The translations under genes were made by a program, and so were the position numbers. From JAWLCA01 sp050485905 (GTDB lineage Bacteria; Pseudomonadota; Alphaproteobacteria; Rhodobacterales; Rhodobacteraceae): a stretch of DNA of 10,459 nt. The stretch is from NCBI GenBank assembly GCA_050485905.1, contig JBJHCH010000124.1, forward strand, positions 1 to 10,459. Direction: 5' to 3'. Each line of letters begins with the position of its first letter. The first letter of the stretch is position 1. Below the pieces are notes generated by a model. That model saw only the letters and a list, made by a program, of their open reading frames with translations. It had not been told where the DNA came from and searched no databases. This document shows, in pieces, positions 6,164-10,459 of the stretch.

Positions 6164-7432
6164 ATGGGCGAAACGCTGGCAACGAACTTCACGCGGCTGT
6201 CGCGCCTCGACATACCGGGTGGCGGTCAGGTCCGGGTGGAAGGCGACTACTGCTATGTGGGCCACATGGATGCGCCGCATGGCACGACGATCATCGACGT
6301 ATCGGACCCCCGCGCGCCGCGTGTCGTGACGACCGTCATGATCGAAGATCCGTGGTCCCACAGCCACAAGGTGCGCGTTTCCGGCGATCTGATGATCGTC
6401 AACCATGAACAGAACAAGCGCCACTTCCACCGCAAGGGTGAGGGGCTTCTGGAGCACACCGAAACCGTGCGCGCCCGCGAAGGGCGTGATCCTACTGATG
6501 CCGAACTGGCCGACTTCCTCGGGGTGACGGTGGCAGACATCCCGACGCTGCGCGAAAGTGCCCGGCGCGGCTATCACGACGGCGGGTTCCGGATCTACGA
6601 CATCCGGGACCGCGCAAACCCGCGGCTCCTTTGCCATCATAAGACGCACGGATTCGGGGTCCACCGCTTCGACATTGACGAGCGCTATCTCTACATATCG
6701 ACCGAAATGCCGGGCTTCGTTGGCAACATCCTTGTGGTCTACGATTACTCCGATCCCGAAAAGCCGGCGGAGGTCGGGCGCTGGTGGATGCCGGAGCAGG
6801 AGAATTTTGACGGCGCGCGGCCGACATGGAAGGGCTACCAAAACCGCCTGCACCACACCCAGCGGGTCGGCAATGAGCTATGGGCCTCCTGCTGGCATGC
6901 CGGCTTCCGCGTGATCGATGCGACCGACATCGGTGCGATGAAGACGATCTGCAGCTTCGACTACCACCCGCCCAGCAAGCATCCGACGCACACGGTAAAG
7001 CCGCTGCCCGATCTGATCGGTGGCCGGCGCTACGCGCTGTCGGTGGACGAGGAACATTCGCACAAGAAGGGGCAGGTGGCCGCCCATCTCTGGGTCTTCG
7101 ACGTGACCGACTTGTCTGATGTTCGCTACGCGTCGAGCTTCCATGTGAGCGAGGCCGACACGCCCTATCCCACCGGCGGGCGTTTCGGCGCCCATCAGTT
7201 CGCGGAGACCCTCTACGACACGACCGTGTTCTGCGCGTGGTTCTCAGGCGGGCTTCGTGCGATCGACATGTCGGATCCGCACGATCCCACCGAGACGGGC
7301 CTGTTCATCCCGGCGCCGACCGGGGGGCATGCCGCGCCGCAAAGCAACGACGTCTATGTCGATCACCGGGGGCTGGTCTATCTGCTCGACCGGCTCGAAG
7401 GTCTCGACATTCTCGAATTCCGGCCCGGCTGA
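6164..7432 (+). CDS. LVIVD-repeat seven-bladed beta-propeller protein, histidine-rich
   Basis: This 422-residue protein has seven LVIVD-type repeats: TTIIDVSDPRAPRVV (41-55), FRIYDIRDRANPRLL (142-156), ILVVYDYSDPEKPAEVG (189-205), FRVIDATDIGAMKTI (248-262), LWVFDVTDLSDVRYA (309-323), LRAIDMSDPHDPTETG (364-379) and VYLLDRLEGLDILEF (405-419). Seven repeats predict a complete seven-bladed propeller. There is no signal peptide or membrane segment, so it should be cytosolic. Conserved-looking histidines fall in inter-blade loops: H66/H68, H138, H162/H167, H230/H231, H245, H273/H276, H298/H300, H344 and H389. This resembles metal-centre propellers such as the selenium-binding protein/methanethiol oxidase group, but that parallel is inference. 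Between repeats one and two lies a long insertion (about 82-138) with a helical stretch like sigma-70 region 3. It starts 1 bp after tctA and precedes the binding-protein gene, so it is probably enzymatic or accessory to uptake of the same compound. Function unknown. Confidence 0.82.
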   Translation: MGETLATNFTRLSRLDIPGGGQVRVEGDYCYVGHMDAPHGTTIIDVSDPRAPRVVTTVMIEDPWSHSHKVRVSGDLMIVNHEQNKRHFHRKGEGLLEHTETVRAREGRDPTDAELADFLGVTVADIPTLRESARRGYHDGGFRIYDIRDRANPRLLCHHKTHGFGVHRFDIDERYLYISTEMPGFVGNILVVYDYSDPEKPAEVGRWWMPEQENFDGARPTWKGYQNRLHHTQRVGNELWASCWHAGFRVIDATDIGAMKTICSFDYHPPSKHPTHTVKPLPDLIGGRRYALSVDEEHSHKKGQVAAHLWVFDVTDLSDVRYASSFHVSEADTPYPTGGRFGAHQFAETLYDTTVFCAWFSGGLRAIDMSDPHDPTETGLFIPAPTGGHAAPQSNDVYVDHRGLVYLLDRLEGLDILEFRPG

Positions 7433-7475
7433 CGCCAGGCAGGATGCGCAAGGCCATCTGCTAAGGGAGGACAAC

Positions 7476-8489
7476 ATGGCCAAGATACTCGGACAGATCA
7501 GCCGTCGCAGACTTTTGGGAACCGGTGCCGCGGCGGGGGCGGCGACGCTCTTCACACCGGCAATTCTGCGCGCTCAAGGCGCATACCCGACCCGCAACAT
7601 CAACGTGGTCATCGCCACCGGGCAGGGCGGGGGCGCGGAGACGACGGCCCGCGCAATCAGCAACGTGATGAGAGCTGACCTCGGCGTCGACTTCGAATAC
7701 GAGTTTCATCCTGGTGCGGGGGGGCAGGTCGGCTACGAGCTTTACGCCCACCGGCGTGACCGGGATGGGTACAACCTGCTCTACAGCAACATGCACCCCG
7801 AGATCATCACCTTCGCTACCCAGAATACCAACTACGACCTGCCGGGCGACATACTCCACTTCGCCAAGACCGGGGGCACGCCGATCGTCTGCTATGTCGG
7901 CGCGAACAGCCCGATCCAGTCGATGGAACAACTGGTCGAAGAGGGAAGGCGCCGGACGGTTACGGTTGCCACCAGCCGACTGCCGCATCCGGGTACCATC
8001 GGAATGCTCGCGCTGGCCGATGCGGTCGGCGCCGACTTCAACCTTGTGCCGTTTGGTGGCGGAAACCCGACGTCCATGGCAGCGATCACGGGCGAGACCG
8101 ATTGCGCGGTGCTGACGGCAGGTGTCGCCATCAGTCTGGGTGAGCAGGTGCGGGTTATCGGCACCTTCCGTTCGGTCGAGGACTTCAACGCTCAGATGGG
8201 CAATGCCCCGCTCGTCAACGACGTGTTCGGCACCTCGATCCCGGAACTTGAGCTCGCAAACGGCTGGGCCATCCACACTGAGGTCTGGGAGACGATGCCC
8301 GAGGTTCGGGAGAGGTTCGTCGGTGCGGTTCGCGCGGCATTCGACAGCCCGGAACTGAGAGCCCAGTATGAGGCGGTGAACTATCCGTTCGAGGGGGTCG
8401 AATACGGGGACGAGACGGTCTGCCAGCAGATCGTGGCAGATACCGTCGAACTCGCGCGGACCTACGCAGACCGTATCCGCGAAAGCTGA
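7476..8489 (+). CDS. tctC: TctC-type periplasmic solute-binding protein with Tat signal
   Basis: This 337-residue extracytoplasmic binding protein captures the carboxylate for TctAB. The N-terminus is a twin-arginine signal: SRRRLLGTGAAAGAATLFTP (9-28), with cleavage likely near residues 33-36 (LRA-QG-AYP). The mature part shows family features: YPTRNINVVIATGQGGGAE (37-55), GAGGQVGYELYAHRRDRDGY (80-99), SMEQLVEEG (149-157), PHPGTIGMLAL (170-180), FGGGNPTSMAAITGETDC (193-210) and NGWAIHTEVW (262-271), the last matching the family's usual GW-hinge segment. Start at ATG 7476 is chosen because GGGAGG (7465-7470) precedes it by 5 bp and it gives a clean signal peptide; an in-frame ATG at 7257 would overlap the propeller gene. 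It lies 43 bp after the propeller gene and is followed by a strong hairpin. The ligand is not predictable from sequence. Confidence 0.93.
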   Translation: MAKILGQISRRRLLGTGAAAGAATLFTPAILRAQGAYPTRNINVVIATGQGGGAETTARAISNVMRADLGVDFEYEFHPGAGGQVGYELYAHRRDRDGYNLLYSNMHPEIITFATQNTNYDLPGDILHFAKTGGTPIVCYVGANSPIQSMEQLVEEGRRRTVTVATSRLPHPGTIGMLALADAVGADFNLVPFGGGNPTSMAAITGETDCAVLTAGVAISLGEQVRVIGTFRSVEDFNAQMGNAPLVNDVFGTSIPELELANGWAIHTEVWETMPEVRERFVGAVRAAFDSPELRAQYEAVNYPFEGVEYGDETVCQQIVADTVELARTYADRIRES

Positions 8490-8505
8490 CAACAAAGCCA
8501 TGCCA

Positions 8506-8530
8506 GCCCGGCGACCGCTGGTCGCCGGGC
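8506..8530 (+). terminator. Strong intergenic hairpin after tctC (attenuator or mRNA-stabilising stem)
   Basis: GCCCGGCGACC (8506-8516) and GGTCGCCGGGC (8520-8530) form a perfect 11-bp stem with a 3-nt GCT loop, the strongest hairpin I found. It has no T-run after it, and the next gene's ribosome-binding site (GGAGAG, 8541-8546) starts 10 bp downstream. It therefore looks more like a partial terminator or a 3' stabiliser of the binding-protein mRNA than a full stop. Confidence 0.65.
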
Positions 8531-8549
8531 ACCAGGCACGGGAGAGTAG

Positions 8550-9287
8550 ATGACGAACGCGCCGGCTTCCATGGGCATAGCATTGGTCGAGACGATCCGC
8601 GGGGACATCCTGACGGCTCGCCTTGCGCCGGGCGTCAAGCTGACGGCAAAGAAGCTCTCAGAACTCTACGAATGCGGCGCCTCGCCAGTGCGTGAGGCGC
8701 TGAACCGACTGACGTCGGAAGGTCTCGTCGTGCGGATCGACCGGCGCGGCTTCTTCGTGTCGGAAATATCACGAGATGATTTCGAGGATATCTTGCTCAA
8801 TCGATGCTTTCTGGAGGCCGAGGCCCTCTATCGTTCGATTGCGCGCGGAGATGCCGACTGGGAGGAGAGGGTTCTCATCGCGCATTTCCGCCTGAAGAGC
8901 CTGCCGCGCGAGCACGAAGGATCGAATGGTCCCCGCCCAAACCCTGACTGGGAGGCCGCGCACAAGCGGTTTCACATGACACTTCTGTCTGCCTGTGGCT
9001 CGAAGATCCTGCTCGACAACTGCTCACGGCTGCATGAACTCAACAACCGATATCGTTTTTTTGCTCGCCGTGCCCAAGGGGCGTCGCGTTCGGTCGAAGC
9101 TGAACATGAATCGCTCTGCACGCTCGCGCTCGCGCGCAGGGCGGAAGAGGCGGTAGAGGCGTTGCTTCGACATTATCGCAGAACAGGATCAGCCGTTTTT
9201 GCGACGGATATCGACCCGCCCATCGTCGTGGCCAGCCGCCGCGACCTGCGCAACACCATCGATAGCAAGGGAGTGCCCCGGACATGA
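8550..9287 (+). CDS. Second GntR-family regulator, FCD type
   Basis: This 245-residue regulator has an N-terminal winged helix-turn-helix at about residues 8-72 (ALVETIRGDILTARLAPGVK, then ELYECGASPVREALNRLTSE, and the wing VVRIDRRGFFVSE). A helical FCD domain at about 76-212 keeps the three candidate metal-binding histidines H142 (RFHMTLL), H186 (AEHESL) and H208 (LRHYRR). It is related to the regulator at 1255-2013 over its whole length: both have the PxREAL recognition helix, a D-x-W-E segment and SACGS after FH. The two are, however, clearly different proteins. ATG 8550 follows GGAGAG (8541-8546) by 3 bp. Its stop overlaps the next start by 4 bp (ATGA), so it is translationally coupled to the aldo/keto reductase gene. 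No palindrome like those at 2045 or 3285 was seen just upstream. It may control another operon of the same pathway or fine-tune this one. Confidence 0.92.
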   Translation: MTNAPASMGIALVETIRGDILTARLAPGVKLTAKKLSELYECGASPVREALNRLTSEGLVVRIDRRGFFVSEISRDDFEDILLNRCFLEAEALYRSIARGDADWEERVLIAHFRLKSLPREHEGSNGPRPNPDWEAAHKRFHMTLLSACGSKILLDNCSRLHELNNRYRFFARRAQGASRSVEAEHESLCTLALARRAEEAVEALLRHYRRTGSAVFATDIDPPIVVASRRDLRNTIDSKGVPRT

Positions 9288-10261
9288 AGACACGCAAGCT
9301 TGGTGACCTTGAAGTTCCCGCGGTCGGCCTCGGCTGCATGAGCATGACGCCGATCTACGGAACCCCGGACCCGGAGGAGGCTGTGGCGACCATTCACCGC
9401 GCGATCGATCTGGGCGTCACGATGATCGACACGGCCGATGCCTATAACGATGGCAAGAACGAAACCCTCGTGGGGCGCGCTCTGGAAGGTCGCCGGGACA
9501 AGGCGATCCTTGCTACAAAGTTCGGGAACATCCGCTTTCCAGATGGCCGGCGAGACGTGAACGGGCATCCCGACTACGTTCGCGAGGCCTGCGAGGCGAG
9601 CCTGAAGCGCCTCGGAACGGATGTCATCGACATCTACTACGTTCACCGGATCGACCCCAAGGTGCCTATCGAGGACACCGTTGGGGCGATGGCCGACCTG
9701 AAGGCCGAGGGCAAGATCCGTCACCTCGGGCTTTCGGAAGCGTCGCCGGAAACGCTCCGGCGGGCGCATGCGACCCATCCGATCACGGCGCTTCAGACCG
9801 AATACTCGCTCTGGGCGCGCGATGTAGAGGACGAGCATCTGCCGCTGTGCCGTGAGCTTGGAGTCGGCTTCGTCGCCTATTCGCCCTTGGGGCGGGGGCT
9901 GCTGACCGGCACCATCGCTGCGGTCGACGACATGGAAGAGAACGACCGTCGCCGCGACCATCCCCGCTTCGAAGCCGAAAACCTTGCCCGGAACATGTCG
10001 CTCGTTGCGATCTTGCGGGACCGCGCCGTGGCGGAAGGCTGCACGCCCGCCCAGCTTGCCCTGGCCTGGGTTCTTTCGCGGGATGAGGGCGTGGTGCCGA
10101 TTCCAGGCACCCGCCGGCGCCGTTGGCTTGAGGAGAACACCGCCGCGCTCGATCTTGCGCCATCTGCCGAGACGTTGGCCGAACTCGACCGCGCGTTCCG
10201 GCCGGGCGTCGGCGCCGGCACGCGGTATCCGGCGGGCCAGATGAAGCGCGTCAACCTGTGA
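9284..10261 (+). CDS. Aldo/keto reductase family oxidoreductase
   Basis: This 325-residue cytosolic NAD(P)H-dependent TIM-barrel reductase/dehydrogenase is the usual length for the family. The N-terminal pattern RKLGDLEVPAVGLGCMSM is typical of the YakC-like (AKR13) group. The catalytic tetrad is complete: D49 and Y54 in DTADAYNDGKNE, K79 in ATKFG, and H121 in YYVHRID. The cofactor-binding region includes AYSPLGRGLLTG (199-210) and, near the C-terminus, VVPIPGTRRRRWLEEN, where basic residues suggest NADP preference; that is inference. The start overlaps the stop of the upstream GntR gene (ATGA, 9284-9287). A second, related reductase starts 12 bp after its stop. In this setting it probably reduces a carbonyl, or oxidises a hydroxyl, of the transported compound or a degradation intermediate. 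Confidence 0.94.
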   Translation: MKTRKLGDLEVPAVGLGCMSMTPIYGTPDPEEAVATIHRAIDLGVTMIDTADAYNDGKNETLVGRALEGRRDKAILATKFGNIRFPDGRRDVNGHPDYVREACEASLKRLGTDVIDIYYVHRIDPKVPIEDTVGAMADLKAEGKIRHLGLSEASPETLRRAHATHPITALQTEYSLWARDVEDEHLPLCRELGVGFVAYSPLGRGLLTGTIAAVDDMEENDRRRDHPRFEAENLARNMSLVAILRDRAVAEGCTPAQLALAWVLSRDEGVVPIPGTRRRRWLEENTAALDLAPSAETLAELDRAFRPGVGAGTRYPAGQMKRVNL

Positions 10262-10273
10262 GGAAATGACACC

Positions 10274-10459
10274 ATGCAGTATCGCGCCTTGGGGTCACAG
10301 GGGCTGACCGTGTCGGCCCTCGGACTTGGCTGTTCGGGGATGACATCAGACTACGGCCTGCCAGACGATGCGGAATCAACCGCGACGCTTCATCGCGCGC
10401 TCGATCTTGGCGTCACGCTGCTCGATACGTCTGACGCCTACGGCGCGGGCCGCAACGAG
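10274..10459 (+). CDS. Second aldo/keto reductase, 5' part only
   Basis: The first 62 residues of another aldo/keto reductase are present before the window ends. They contain ALGLGCSGMTSDYG (15-28), HRALDLGVTLLDT (40-52) and SDAYGAGRNE (53-62), which holds the catalytic Asp and Tyr positions of the family. Compared by eye, about 36 of 60 aligned residues are identical to the upstream reductase, so the pair looks like a tandem duplication that has since diverged, or two related enzymes recruited together. The start has AGGA (10261-10264) 9 bp upstream, overlapping the preceding stop codon. Whether the gene is intact beyond the edge is unknown. Confidence 0.9.
   Translation, partial: MQYRALGSQGLTVSALGLGCSGMTSDYGLPDDAESTATLHRALDLGVTLLDTSDAYGAGRNE

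Noticed and set aside
6116..6856. Minus-strand open frame of 246 codons across the tctA/propeller junction
   Set aside because: It is antisense to two genes with solid evidence, has no ribosome-binding site, and matches no family I recognise.
7436..7464. Imperfect hairpin in the propeller-tctC gap (GCAGGATG facing CATCTGC)
   Set aside because: The stem is short, bulged and without a T-run. It is not distinguishable from chance.
7257..7475. Upstream in-frame start for tctC
   Set aside because: It would overlap the propeller gene and bury the Tat signal. ATG 7476 has a strong ribosome-binding site.
7461..8501. Long minus-strand open frame of 346 codons opposite tctC
   Set aside because: It lies fully antisense to a gene with clear family motifs. 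Its translation is rich in Arg, Asp, His and Val without recognisable domains, a common shadow in G+C-rich DNA.
9173..9961. Minus-strand open frame of 262 codons across the second gntR and the reductase gene
   Set aside because: It is antisense to the catalytic motifs of the aldo/keto reductase and shows no domain pattern.
1..10459. tRNA or rRNA genes, CRISPR arrays, insertion-sequence ends or transposases
   Set aside because: None was seen. No regularly spaced repeats, cloverleaf-like segments or transposase motifs were found on reading either strand.

Overview
The window is G+C-rich and looks like an alphaproteobacterial chromosome. A Rhodobacteraceae or Roseobacter-type host is the best guess, based on the style of the NadA/NadC proteins, the tripartite tricarboxylate transporter (TTT), the FCD-type GntR regulators and the codon use. 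This assignment is inference from familiarity; no search was run.

Layout. Positions 1-1160 hold the end of a core NAD-biosynthesis locus: the 3' end of nadA, then a complete nadC, with no nadB between them. A convergent regulator gene (1255-2013, minus) begins an accessory catabolic region. After a 426-bp stretch with no recognisable gene (2014-2439), everything runs on the plus strand: a TauE/SafE-family permease (2440-3213); then, behind a promoter/operator region at 3268-3298, a tightly packed cluster of a fumarylacetoacetate hydrolase (FAH)-family enzyme, TctB, TctA, a seven-repeat LVIVD beta-propeller protein, a Tat-exported TctC-type binding protein, a second FCD-type GntR regulator, an aldo/keto reductase, and the start of a second aldo/keto reductase cut by the window edge. 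Gaps within the cluster are 4, 1, 1, 43, 60, -4 and 12 bp, so a single transcript is likely.

How it may work together. The binding protein captures an organic acid in the periplasm and TctAB imports it. The aldo/keto reductases and the FAH-family enzyme would then carry out redox and C-C hydrolysis (or decarboxylation/hydratase) steps. The substrate cannot be read from the sequence. Aromatic-ring-cleavage products and 2,4-diketo sugar acids are both substrates handled by FAH-superfamily enzymes and would fit.

The most informative regulatory signal is a 14-base sequence, TTATCGATAATCAT, built on a palindrome. It occurs once in front of the first gntR (2046-2059) and once over the probable -10 box of the FAH-transporter cluster (3285-3298). 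A second perfect 12-bp palindrome lies 19 bp from the first copy, over the probable -35 box of gntR. This suggests that the regulator at 1255-2013 represses itself and the cluster. The other unusual element is the LVIVD propeller gene placed inside the transporter genes; it carries a helical insertion that resembles sigma-70 region 3.
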